From contig NZ_JASZYK010000011.1 in NCBI RefSeq assembly GCF_030317035.1, positions 1 to 64,000 on the forward strand: a DNA stretch of 64,000 nt, read 5' to 3'. Below, piece by piece: positions 1 to 7,604 of this stretch (position 1 is its first letter; the number at the start of each line of letters is the position of its first letter). Source of the DNA: Variovorax sp. J22G73. Its GTDB lineage: Bacteria; Pseudomonadota; Gammaproteobacteria; Burkholderiales; Burkholderiaceae_C. The position numbers and the translations under genes are program-made. Under the pieces are notes generated by a model. The model worked only from the letters and a program-made list of their open reading frames with translations, was not told where the DNA came from and did not search any database.

Positions 1-220
1 CTGGTTCTATTGCAGCTTGGCCCTCACCTTGACGCAGCCAATACCGCCTATTGAAAAACCAAACTCGCACCGCCGCTTGCGGATTGGAGAAGTCCCGGTA
101 AAAGGAGGAGGCCGAAGGCCGGGGGACATTCGAGAAAAGAGGTACCGCGTCGGCGCGAGACCGCCCTGAACAGCGCACCTCGAACACAGAACCAAAAGAA
201 GAAGAACAACCGTGCATGCC
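1..220. other. Gene-free edge downstream of xylH
   Basis: I see no convincing gene here. The stretch lies downstream of xylH on the minus strand and contains short inverted repeats such as GGCC-GAA-GGCC near 111-121, but no clear T-run terminator. A transporter ATPase gene could begin to the left of the window. Confidence 0.4.
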
Positions 221-1411
221 TCAGTTCTCCCCGAACTTGCGCCGGTACAGCACGTCGAACACCACCGCCACGATCAGCACCTGGCCGATGATGACCATGC
301 GCTTGCCGATGGGCACGTCCAGCAGCAGCATGCCGCTGTCCAGCGATTGCATGATGAGCGCCCCCAGCACCGAACCGAAGATCGAGCCGCTGCCGCCCGC
401 CAGCGCCGTGCCGCCGATGACGGCCGCCGCAATCACGTACAGCTCCATGCCCGTGCCCAGCGAGTTGGTGCCCGCGTTGAGCCGCGCGATCGACACGATG
501 GCCGCGATGGTCACCAGCACCGCCAGCAACGCGAACAGCATCAGCGTGACGCGCTTCACCGGAATGCCCACCAGCGCCGCCGCATCCGGGTTGCCGCCCA
601 TCGCGAACACATAGCGGCCGAAGCGCGTGCGGTGCACGATGAACGACAGCACGATGGCCACCACCGCCCAGATCAGCACCGGGATCGGAATGCCCTGCGG
701 TGCGTCCTTCGAATCGATCTTGTAGTGGTTCATGACCGCCGCGAAGGCAATCACCACCGCCGCCGGCACGGCCGTGAGCAGCAGCTCCAGCCACAGCGGC
801 TCGTTGGGCATTTCGTGGCGCGCGCGCGCCGCGCGCTTCTGGAACATGCGCGCGAACAGCACCAGCGTGACCAGCCCCGCAATCACCCAGCTCGCGGTCA
901 CGCCGATGCCACCGTCGTAGCCGCCGCCCAGGCGCTGGAAGAACTCGTCGTTCACCGGCTGCGTCTTGCCGTCGGCCACCAGGAAGGCCGCGCCGCGAAA
1001 CGACATCAGCCCGCCCAGCGTGACCACGAACGAAGGCACGCCGAGCACCGCCGTGAGCCAGCCCTGGTAGATGGACACCAGCAGCGCCACCGCCAGCCCC
1101 GCGAGGCAGGCCGTGGGCCACGACCAGCCCGAGGTGTACTGCAGGTACGCGATGAGCACGCCCACGAAGCCCATCACCGAGCCCACCGACAGGTCGATGT
1201 GGCGCGCCACGATCACCAGCACCATCACCGTCGAGACGATGCCCACCACGGCCGTCTGCTGGGCCACGTTGTAGAGGTTCTCGGGCGAGAGAAACACGCC
1301 GCCCGACATCACGCTGAACGCCACGGCCATGGCGACCAGCAGCACGCACATCAAGATGAGCCGCAGGTCGATGCCCGTGCGGCGCCACCACCCCGGTGTT
1401 GGATCGCTCAT
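221..1411 (-). CDS. xylH: Xylose-type sugar ABC transporter permease XylH
   Basis: A 396-residue inner-membrane permease of the XylH/RbsC family, which forms the channel of a D-xylose (or related monosaccharide) ABC importer. The protein is almost wholly hydrophobic helices. It has the family signature ARHIDLSVGSVMGF near residues 69-82, the cytoplasmic loop motif GGNPDAAALVGI near 275 that contacts the ATPase, and the late GGTALAGGSGSIFG motif near 337. The ATG at 1411 follows an AGGGG ribosome site. It lies 134 bases downstream of xylF and is probably co-transcribed with it. The ATPase XylG is not in the window. Substrate is inferred from family and neighbour. Confidence 0.88.
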   Translation of the reverse strand: MSDPTPGWWRRTGIDLRLILMCVLLVAMAVAFSVMSGGVFLSPENLYNVAQQTAVVGIVSTVMVLVIVARHIDLSVGSVMGFVGVLIAYLQYTSGWSWPTACLAGLAVALLVSIYQGWLTAVLGVPSFVVTLGGLMSFRGAAFLVADGKTQPVNDEFFQRLGGGYDGGIGVTASWVIAGLVTLVLFARMFQKRAARARHEMPNEPLWLELLLTAVPAAVVIAFAAVMNHYKIDSKDAPQGIPIPVLIWAVVAIVLSFIVHRTRFGRYVFAMGGNPDAAALVGIPVKRVTLMLFALLAVLVTIAAIVSIARLNAGTNSLGTGMELYVIAAAVIGGTALAGGSGSIFGSVLGALIMQSLDSGMLLLDVPIGKRMVIIGQVLIVAVVFDVLYRRKFGEN

Positions 1412-1545
1412 TTGTCTAACCCCTCTGGACTACAGGTGCGCAACCGGCCACCCGCCGGGCGCCTTGCGGGCCGGCCGGATGCCGTGTTGCGGGAATGGAG
1501 GGCGCGCCGTTGCGTTGCTTGAACGAGGCGGCGCGCCGGGTTGCG

Positions 1546-2568
1546 TTACTTGCAGGCCGCGGGCGCGCTCGCGCCGCTCACGCCCTTGCAGAGCTCGTCT
1601 TTCTTGATCCAGCCGGCCTTGACCACCACGTCGAGGTTGTCGCGCGTGACGGGCACGGGCGTGAGCAGGCGCGATTGCAGCGAGACCTTCTTCGGGCCGC
1701 TGGCCCAGGTCGCGGCCTTGTCGACCGGCTTGCCCTGCGACATGGCGACGGCCGCGATGGCGGCTTCGCGGCCGAGCTCGCGCGAGTCCTTGAAGATGGT
1801 CGCGGTCTGCGTGCCCAGCGCGATGCGGTTGAGCGCGGCAAAGTCCGCGTCCTGCCCCGACACCGGAATGCCGCGCAGGCCCTTGGCCGTGAGCGCGGCC
1901 ACCGCGCCGCCGGCCGTGCCGTCGTTGGCCGCCACCACCGCGTCGACCTTGTTGCCGTTCTTGGTGAGGATCTGCTCCATGTTCTTCTGCGCGACCTCGG
2001 GCTTCCAGCCTTCGGTGTATTCGTCGCCCACGATCTTGATGTCGCCCTTCTTCACCGCGTCGGCCAGAACCTCTTGCTGGCCCGCGCGCAGGAAGTCGGC
2101 GTTGGGGTCGCTGGGCGAGCCCTTGATGATCACGTAGTTGCCCTTGGGCTTGACCTTGAGCACCTCGCGCGCTTCCATGCGGCCGACCTCGACGTTGTCG
2201 AAGGTGATGTAGAACACGCCCGGCGCCTCGATGAGCCGGTCGTACGCCACCACGGGCACCTTCTGGCGCGTGGCCTTGGTCACGGCGGGAAGAATGGCGT
2301 CCTTGTCCATCGCCAGCACGATGAGCGCCTTGGCGCCCTTGGACATCAGGCCCTCGATGTCGCCGAGCTGCTTCTCGGGCGAGCCGCCCGCATCGGCACT
2401 GATGTACTTGGCGCCGAGCTTCTCCAGCTGGGCCTTGATGGCGGCCTCGTCGGTCTTCCAGCGCTCTTCCTGAAAGTTGGACCAGCTCACGCCGACCACG
2501 GTCTGCGCCATCGCGCCCACGGCGGTGAGGCCGAAGGCCATGGCGGCCAGGGTGTGTTTCAGTTGCAT
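1546..2568 (-). CDS. xylF: D-xylose ABC transporter substrate-binding protein XylF
   Basis: A 340-residue periplasmic sugar-binding protein of the type I periplasmic-binding fold. Residues 1-22 form a signal peptide ending AMA before QTVVGV. The sequence has the XylF hallmarks SWSNFQEERWKTDE, YDRLI (near 120) and VVAANDGTAGG (near 220). The start is set at the ATG at 2568, because GGAGAG lies six bases upstream; a longer reading to 2607 would put the signal peptide internally. Transcription is probably controlled by a XylR/ROK-type operator about 53-79 bases upstream. Confidence 0.88.
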   Translation of the reverse strand: MQLKHTLAAMAFGLTAVGAMAQTVVGVSWSNFQEERWKTDEAAIKAQLEKLGAKYISADAGGSPEKQLGDIEGLMSKGAKALIVLAMDKDAILPAVTKATRQKVPVVAYDRLIEAPGVFYITFDNVEVGRMEAREVLKVKPKGNYVIIKGSPSDPNADFLRAGQQEVLADAVKKGDIKIVGDEYTEGWKPEVAQKNMEQILTKNGNKVDAVVAANDGTAGGAVAALTAKGLRGIPVSGQDADFAALNRIALGTQTATIFKDSRELGREAAIAAVAMSQGKPVDKAATWASGPKKVSLQSRLLTPVPVTRDNLDVVVKAGWIKKDELCKGVSGASAPAACK

Positions 2569-2869
2569 CGATGTCTCTCCAATGTTGGTGCGCCCCGCAG
2601 CGGTCAACGGTGTAAGAAATTAGTTAGTTTGAAGGGCGAACTAACTATCCCATCGCGGCGCGGCGCTGGGCATCGGGGAATTCCCGCAAGCGCGCTTGCT
2701 TGCGGTGCGCACTCGCCGCGTGGCGCGCGCTCGGCCTGCGCGCGGATGCGCAAGGTCCTACGCGCAGGCCGAAGTGGCGCCGGTATGTTTCGTGTCGTCC
2801 GGTACCGTGGCCCGCACCTGTCCATGCGCCCCGCGCTGCTGTCCCCCAACACAAAAGAAGGAAGCCACC
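2569..2869. other. Intergenic control region xylF / small CDS
   Basis: About 300 gene-free bases between divergent genes. It holds the XylR-like inverted repeat at 2621-2647 and a GCAAGCGCGCTTGC palindrome near 2687-2700. I could not place a convincing sigma70 promoter on either strand. Confidence 0.5.
2621..2647. promoter_or_regulatory. XylR/ROK-like operator upstream of xylF
   Basis: A perfect inverted repeat: TAGTTAGTT at 2621-2629 and AACTAACTA at 2639-2647, separated by nine bases. The TTAGTT...AACTAA layout matches operators of ROK-family xylose repressors (XylR). It lies between the xylF start and the divergent small gene, so it could control either. The repeat is seen directly; the identity of the binding protein is inferred. 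Confidence 0.6.
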
Positions 2870-3148
2870 ATGTCCACCGAAATGCTCCAGCAGATTGCCG
2901 CCTCGCGGCTGCCCCTGGTGATGTCCTCGTCGAAGGACGTCGATGCGGTGTTGAAGCTGCGCGCCGCGGGCCTGGTGCTCGCGCTGGTGCCGTCGGCCGC
3001 CGACATCGCGAAGATGCCCGGCCTGCGCGTGGTGCAGGTGCTCGCGGTGACGCAGAAGGGCTTCGAGGAACTGCAGCGCGTGCGCTACCCCGGCGAACGC
3101 GCGGCGCTCGCACGTGAAAAAGGCCGGGGGGTCCCGGCCTTCTCCTGA
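2870..3148 (+). CDS. Small uncharacterised protein (92 aa)
   Basis: Not recognised. A 92-residue soluble protein beginning MSTEMLQQIAASRLPLV, with an alternating hydrophobic pattern (VLKLRAAGLVLALVP) suggesting an alpha/beta fold, and no membrane segment. The ATG at 2870 has AAGAAGGAAG seven bases upstream, a good ribosome site that supports real translation. The last codons (EKGRGVPAF) lie on a hairpin that serves as terminator for the convergent gene, so the C-terminus may be unusual in this strain. Confidence 0.6.
   Translation: MSTEMLQQIAASRLPLVMSSSKDVDAVLKLRAAGLVLALVPSAADIAKMPGLRVVQVLAVTQKGFEELQRVRYPGERAALAREKGRGVPAFS
3120..3141 (-). terminator. Rho-independent terminator for the PA2169-family gene
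   Basis: Stem AAGGCCGGG (3120-3128) / CCCGGCCTT (3133-3141) with a four-base loop. On the minus strand it is followed by a T-run, so it terminates the gene at 3195-3695. It is embedded in the 3' end of the convergent small CDS. Confidence 0.7.
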
Positions 3149-3155
3149 ACGCTGC

Positions 3156-3183
3156 GACCGCCAGGCTCGCGGGCCTGGCGGTC
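3156..3183. terminator. Hairpin between convergent genes
   Basis: An 11-bp perfect stem, GACCGCCAGGC (3156-3166) and GCCTGGCGGTC (3173-3183), with a six-base loop between two convergent stop codons. There is no strong T-run on either side, so it may act as a transcript-end stabiliser or bidirectional terminator. Confidence 0.55.
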
Positions 3184-3194
3184 TTCGCATTCAC

Positions 3195-3695
3195 TTAGTC
3201 GCGTGCACGCGCAGCATTGCGCAGGTCGCGGATCTGGTCGTGGTTGCGTTGCGCGCCTTCGGCCTGCAGCGAGATCACGCTGCGCACGTCGGCCGGCAGG
3301 CTCTGCTTCAGGGCCTTGCGATAACGGGCCACCGCAGTGTCTTCGCCACGTTCGCACGATTCGAGGATCGACAGTTCGCTGTTCACGCCCAGCGAGCCCT
3401 TCACATGCACCCAGCCGCGGTGCAGCGCGCCGCTGGCGGTGCCACCGTCGGCCGGCGTACCGCCATAGGCGGTGATGAGCGCGATGAGTTCGGCCTCGGC
3501 CTTCTTGCATTGCTCGGCGCGGCTGGCGAAGAGCTGCTTGGCGGCCGGGCTCTTCACTTCGTCGGCGCAGGCGCGAAAGCCGTATTCACCGTCGCGGGAG
3601 TTTTCCAGCAGGTCGTTCAGCACGTCGACCACGTCGCCGTTGGCGAGCACGGGACCGGTGGCGAGGGTGTCGTTGGTGATGTCGTTGTAAGCCAT
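3195..3695 (-). CDS. PA2169-family four-helix-bundle protein (DUF2383)
   Basis: A 166-residue soluble protein of the PA2169/DUF2383 family, ferritin-like four-helix bundles of unknown role that often appear among stress-responsive genes. Visible are DVVDVLNDLLENSRDGEYGFRACADEV, the ELIALITAYGG segment, a G-rich linker (PADGGTASGALHRGW), and helix 3 with LSILESCERGEDTAVARYRKAL. Acidic and His residues in these helices could bind metal, which is an inference from the fold only. It has its own terminator at 3120-3141. Confidence 0.8.
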   Translation of the reverse strand: MAYNDITNDTLATGPVLANGDVVDVLNDLLENSRDGEYGFRACADEVKSPAAKQLFASRAEQCKKAEAELIALITAYGGTPADGGTASGALHRGWVHVKGSLGVNSELSILESCERGEDTAVARYRKALKQSLPADVRSVISLQAEGAQRNHDQIRDLRNAARARD

Positions 3696-3915
3696 GGAAG
3701 GTGTCCTTTCATTGCCTGTCTGTGCGACAGGACCGGGTTGGAGGCGTCAGCCGCGCTGTGATGCCGTGTTGTGTTGCATTGGCGCTTTGCGGCTGACCGA
3801 AGACCCATGGTCCGAAGCTTCGCGGCGCCGCGGCGTCGTCCCATCGGGCAACCGGGCGTAGGCGAAGGACGACCTCGAGGACGACCTCGTTCCGCCACCC
3901 TCCAGGGCATTCGCC

Positions 3916-4626
3916 TCAGCCGATGGCCCAGGCCTGCGTCCACACGGCGATGCCGTCGAGCAGTTCGTCCAGCGCTTCCTCGTCGCTGCGCCCGGAGCGC
4001 TTGAGCACGTGGAACGAGTGGTCCGCGCCGTCGATGTCCAGCACGGTGGCCAGCGGGCCCAGCGCCTGCGTGGTGGCATCGAATTCGGCGGGTTCGGCCA
4101 GCGCGTCGCGCGGGCCGTGCACGAAGAGCATCGGCACGTCGACCTCCTGCAGGTGCGCGGCGCGCGTGGCGGCTGCCGCGGGCGCGCCCGCCGGGTGAAG
4201 CGGAAAACCCAGGAACACCAGCCCTTGCACGCCGGGCAAGGGCGCCAGCGCCTGGGCCTGCGACGTCATGCGGCCGCCGAAGGACTTGCCGCCTGCGAAG
4301 AGCCGCACCCCATCGAAGCGCGCCGCCGCGCAAGCCACCGCCGCGCGCACCGTGGCATGCGCCAGCGCGGGCGCGTCCGTGCGCTTCTTGCCCTGTTCCA
4401 TGTAGGGAAACTGGTAGCGCAGCGTGGCGATGCGCCGCTGCGCGAGGCCCTCGGCCACGGCCTGCATGAAGGGGTGCGCCATGCCCGCGCCGGCGCCGTG
4501 CGCGAGCACCAGGCAGGCATCGGGCGCGGACGGCGACACCGCGAGCGCGGACACGGCGACGCCGGGCGCCACGGAAATGGAAAGAGAAGAGGACAGAGAA
4601 GAGGACAGAGAAGAGTGGGTCGTCAC
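3916..4626 (-). CDS. Alpha/beta hydrolase, TEX30/KANL3-like
   Basis: A 236-residue cytoplasmic hydrolase of the small TEX30/KANL3-like alpha/beta-hydrolase group. The oxyanion motif LAHGAGAGMAHPFM is near 41-54, the nucleophile elbow GGKSFGG near 112-118 supplies Ser, and the C-terminal IDGADHSF supplies the catalytic His. The substrate is unknown. The N-terminus carries a SLSSSLSSSLS repeat, encoded by a 12-bp tandem repeat (4583-4615), that can change copy number without shifting the frame. The true start may be downstream of that repeat. Confidence 0.75.
   Translation of the reverse strand: MTTHSSLSSSLSSSLSISVAPGVAVSALAVSPSAPDACLVLAHGAGAGMAHPFMQAVAEGLAQRRIATLRYQFPYMEQGKKRTDAPALAHATVRAAVACAAARFDGVRLFAGGKSFGGRMTSQAQALAPLPGVQGLVFLGFPLHPAGAPAAAATRAAHLQEVDVPMLFVHGPRDALAEPAEFDATTQALGPLATVLDIDGADHSFHVLKRSGRSDEEALDELLDGIAVWTQAWAIG
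4583..4615. repeat. 12-bp tandem repeat in hydrolase N-terminus
   Basis: About 2.75 copies of AGAGAAGAGGAC on the plus strand, encoding Ser/Leu-rich residues on the minus strand. The unit is a multiple of three. Confidence 0.8.
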
Positions 4627-4790
4627 GCCCGTAGTTTGCCGATCACTTGCGTTTCAAACCACCTGTTCGACACGGGGCCTTGGGTGCAGTCCGACAGGCG
4701 CCGCGCCACGTTGGCTGTAAATTCGTGTTTCAGCGACCGGCCCGGATTTTTCCCGCCGGCCTTTTTTTGGCTTTTTGGGGAGTCACGGTT

Positions 4791-5210
4791 GTGAGGCACT
4801 GGTTGATGGCGATCGGCATGGTCGGCTGCGTGGCGCACGCGCAGCCCGGCTGGTTCACGGTGGTGGGCGATCCCCTGGACAAGGGGGCGGACACCGTGCA
4901 GGTCGACCCCGACAAGGTGGTGCTCGCGGAAAGCTCCAAGGAAATGAACCTGCGCGTGAACCGCTCGGGCCCGCGCTTCAACTGGGACGGCATTGCCTAC
5001 CGCTCCTACGAATCGCGCGTGGTGTTCGACTGCCAGTCGCGCCGCGCCAGCTACGTGGCCGCGCGCTTCTACATCGAGCCGCTGTGGCAGGGCGAGCCGC
5101 ACCACATTGCAGACTACGCCGACGCACCCAAGCCCGTGGCGTTCCGCGACATGAAGCCCAACCCGACCGCGCGCATCGTGCGAGCGGCCTGCCGGCCGCG
5201 GAGCAGCTAG
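4791..5210 (+). CDS. Exported protein, surface-adhesin E-like
   Basis: A 139-residue exported protein. The GTG at 4791 is chosen because GGGGAG lies about eight bases upstream and it gives a short signal peptide (VRHWLMAIGMVGCVAHAQ). The mature part begins PGWFTVVGDPLDKGADTVQVDPDKV and continues with a beta-rich pattern (YRSYESRVVFDCQSRRASYVAARFY), which resembles the surface-adhesin protein E family. Two Cys residues may form a disulfide. The biological role is unknown, and the family call is from pattern recall. Confidence 0.6.
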   Translation: MRHWLMAIGMVGCVAHAQPGWFTVVGDPLDKGADTVQVDPDKVVLAESSKEMNLRVNRSGPRFNWDGIAYRSYESRVVFDCQSRRASYVAARFYIEPLWQGEPHHIADYADAPKPVAFRDMKPNPTARIVRAACRPRSS

Positions 5211-5257
5211 ACCGTTCCGGCAGCTAGACCGCTCAGGCAGCCAGGCGGCTCCGCCAG

Positions 5258-6538
5258 CTAGAGCTGCGACGACAGCAGCGCCGCCAGGTGCTCCATCGCC
5301 TTCTCGTGCAGGGGGCGGTCCTTCCAGGCCTCGTACGTGAGGCGCTTCGACTGCCGCAGGTCGGCCTCGAACTGCACCGTCTGCTCGGCGGCGAAGGCCT
5401 CGTCGTAGATGTTCAGGTTGGCCTCGTCGTTCAGGCGGAACGAGCGGTTGTCGAAGTTGGTGGAGCCCACCGACACCAGCAGCCCGTCGACCGTGAAGAC
5501 CTTGCAATGGAACATGGTCGGCTGGTATTCGCTGATCTCGGCGCCGGCTTCCAGCAGCGGGCCCCAGGCCGCGCGCGAGGCGCCGCGCACGGTCTGCGAA
5601 TCGATGATCGGGCCCGGCGTGATGATGCGCAGCCGCACGCCGCGCTTCATGGCCGCCACCAGCGCGCCCACGGTGAGGTCGTCGGGCACGAAATAGGCGC
5701 TCGACAGGTCGATGGTCTTGCTGGCCGCCGCAATCGACAGCAGGTACATCAGGTGCATGCTCTCGCTGCCGCCCGAGGGCGAGCTGCTGAACACCTGGGC
5801 GCGGCCGTCGCCCATGGAAGGAATGGGCGGAAAGTAGAGCTCGCCGTGCAGCACGTCGCCCGACACCTTCACCCAGTTGTCCATGAACACGGCCTGCATC
5901 TGCGCCACCACCGGGCCTTCGACCTTGTAGTGCGAGTCGCGCCAGTGGTCCGCGTCCTGCGCGTGGCCGGTCCATTCGGGCGCGATGCCCACGCCGCCGG
6001 TGAAGCCGGTGCGCCCGTCGACCACCAGCAGCTTGCGGTGGGTGCGGTTGTTCATGCGGGCGATGTCGTACCAGCTGGGCTTGTGGAACTTGCGGATCTC
6101 CACGCCGGCGGCTTCCATCTCGCGGATGAAGTCGCCGTCGACCTTGGCGCTGCCCACCCAGTCGAGCAGCACGTGCACCTTCACGCCCGCGCGCGCCCGC
6201 TCGGAAAGCGCGTCGGCAAAGGTGCGGCCGATGTCGCCCGACCAGTAGATGTAGGTCTCGAAGGTGATGCTCTGCCTGGCGCCGCGAATGGCCGCGAGCA
6301 TGGGCGGAAAGATGCGGTCGCCGTTCTGCAGCGCCTCGAAGCGGTTGCCGCCGGTGATGGGCGGCCCGAGCATCACGCCCAGCGCGCGCTGGTACTGGGC
6401 GTCGTGCAGCGCGTACTCGCGCTTGACCTGCTCGTCGAGCTTCTTCTCGCCGCTGGTGAAGTTCAGCACCAGCAGCGTGGCGGCCAGCGTCAGGACGAAG
6501 GTCCAGACGACTGCCTTGAGCGTCCCTCGGTGGCGCAC
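5258..6538 (-). CDS. Cardiolipin synthase / phospholipase D-like protein
   Basis: A 426-residue membrane-anchored PLD-superfamily enzyme, likely a ClsB/ClsA-type cardiolipin synthase that joins phosphatidyl groups to make cardiolipin. One N-terminal membrane helix (VVWTFVLTLAATLLVLNF) is followed by two HKD domains. HKD1 is THRKLLVVDGRTGFTGG (near 165-181) and HKD2 is FHCKVFTVDGLLVSVGSTNFD (near 344-364), each with the His-x-Lys-x4-Asp catalytic set. The start codon is GTG at 6538, with no strong ribosome site, so the exact start is uncertain. It is 37 bases from the response-regulator stop codon. Confidence 0.85.
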   Translation of the reverse strand: MRHRGTLKAVVWTFVLTLAATLLVLNFTSGEKKLDEQVKREYALHDAQYQRALGVMLGPPITGGNRFEALQNGDRIFPPMLAAIRGARQSITFETYIYWSGDIGRTFADALSERARAGVKVHVLLDWVGSAKVDGDFIREMEAAGVEIRKFHKPSWYDIARMNNRTHRKLLVVDGRTGFTGGVGIAPEWTGHAQDADHWRDSHYKVEGPVVAQMQAVFMDNWVKVSGDVLHGELYFPPIPSMGDGRAQVFSSSPSGGSESMHLMYLLSIAAASKTIDLSSAYFVPDDLTVGALVAAMKRGVRLRIITPGPIIDSQTVRGASRAAWGPLLEAGAEISEYQPTMFHCKVFTVDGLLVSVGSTNFDNRSFRLNDEANLNIYDEAFAAEQTVQFEADLRQSKRLTYEAWKDRPLHEKAMEHLAALLSSQL

Positions 6539-6575
6539 GTCAGGACGCGAAGCGCATGGGTGTGCGGGCCGCCGG

Positions 6576-7208
6576 TCAGTCGATCAGCTGCGTCTTGATC
6601 GCGTAGTACGTCAGGTCGCTGTTGGTGGACAGGTTCATCTTTTCCATCAGGCGCGTGCGGTAGGTGCTGATGGTCTTCACCGACAGCGACAGCGCCTCGC
6701 CGATGGCGCCCACCGACTCGCCCTTGGCCAGCTTCAGGAACACCTGGAACTCGCGCTCCGACAGGTGCTTGTGCGGCGGCGCGTTGTCCTTGCGCTCCAG
6801 CTGGCCGGCCAGCAGCTCGGCCACCGAGGGCGAGATGTAGCGGCGGCCCAGCGCCACGGTGCGGATGGCCTTGGCGATTTCTTCGGGCTCGCACTCCTTG
6901 TTCAGGTAGCCCGACGCGCCCTGGCGGATCAGGTTCACCGCGTAGTGCTCCTCGGGGTAGCCGCTCAGGATGAGCACGCCCAGGTCAGGCGCCTTGGCGC
7001 GCACCATGGCCAGCGCGTCGATGCCGCTCTGCCCCGGCATCGAGAGGTCCATGACGAGCACGTCGATGTCGGCGGTGCGCACCAGGTCGATGGCCTCGCG
7101 GCCGGTGGCGGCTTCGCCGACCACGCGGAAATCGACGAAGGTGGAGAAGAACGCCTTGAGGCCTGTGCGGACGACGGCGTGGTCGTCGACGATGCCGATC
7201 TTGATCAT
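6576..7208 (-). CDS. NarL/FixJ-type response regulator
   Basis: A 210-residue two-component response regulator. The receiver domain (residues 1-120) has the acidic pair VDDH and phospho-acceptor Asp54 in VLVMDLSMPG, plus Lys near 104 in GYLNK. The C-terminal LuxR-type helix-turn-helix (about 145-205) starts LSEREFQVFLKLAKGESVGAIGEAL. It resembles the UvrY/GacA group. No histidine kinase is present within the window, so the partner is unknown. Its divergent neighbour is an AraC regulator. Confidence 0.88.
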   Translation of the reverse strand: MIKIGIVDDHAVVRTGLKAFFSTFVDFRVVGEAATGREAIDLVRTADIDVLVMDLSMPGQSGIDALAMVRAKAPDLGVLILSGYPEEHYAVNLIRQGASGYLNKECEPEEIAKAIRTVALGRRYISPSVAELLAGQLERKDNAPPHKHLSEREFQVFLKLAKGESVGAIGEALSLSVKTISTYRTRLMEKMNLSTNSDLTYYAIKTQLID

Positions 7209-7604
7209 GGTGTGCTCCTGCTGCTGAACTGTGCGGTGTCGGTGCGCGCCAGCGATTTGGCGCGATAGGGGAGCGACGATGCCACAGGCATTTGCCCGCC
7301 GGAGGGCTCAAACGCGGGACGCGGCGTTGTCCTGCACGGGTATGCAGGTTTGGCTGTCGCTGGCGTCGGACGCGGGCGACGCGCAGGCGTTCGGGGACGC
7401 GATAGGCCCCCGGCACCGACCGCCGCGGCAATCGTTGGCACGGCAGCTCGGGCGAAGGGAATTCCCTGTCGACAGCGCCCGCCCGCAAGGCTCCAATCGA
7501 GCCGCCGTGGCCCCTGCCATTGGTACATTTTTTGCTGCTGCAACAGGTCGCACCCGCAGCAGCCAGCGTCCGGCTCAGGGCCCATGTTTTCTCGTGAGGC
7601 ACCC
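7209..7604. other. Intergenic region, response regulator / AraC gene
   Basis: About 400 gene-free bases between divergent regulators. It holds a perfect 12-bp palindrome AGGGAATTCCCT (7456-7467), followed at once by the palindrome TGTCGACA (7467-7474). In the AraC leader there is a GCTGCTG (7534-7540) / CAGCAGC (7557-7563) hairpin. No function is assigned; these are candidate regulator sites. Confidence 0.45.

Noticed and set aside
7..195. A 62-residue open frame at the left edge
   Set aside because: It has no ribosome site, no recognisable fold, and composition typical of non-coding high-GC DNA.
2569..2607. A longer XylF start at 2607
   Set aside because: It would place the signal peptide internally and lacks a ribosome site, whereas 2568 has GGAGAG at good spacing.
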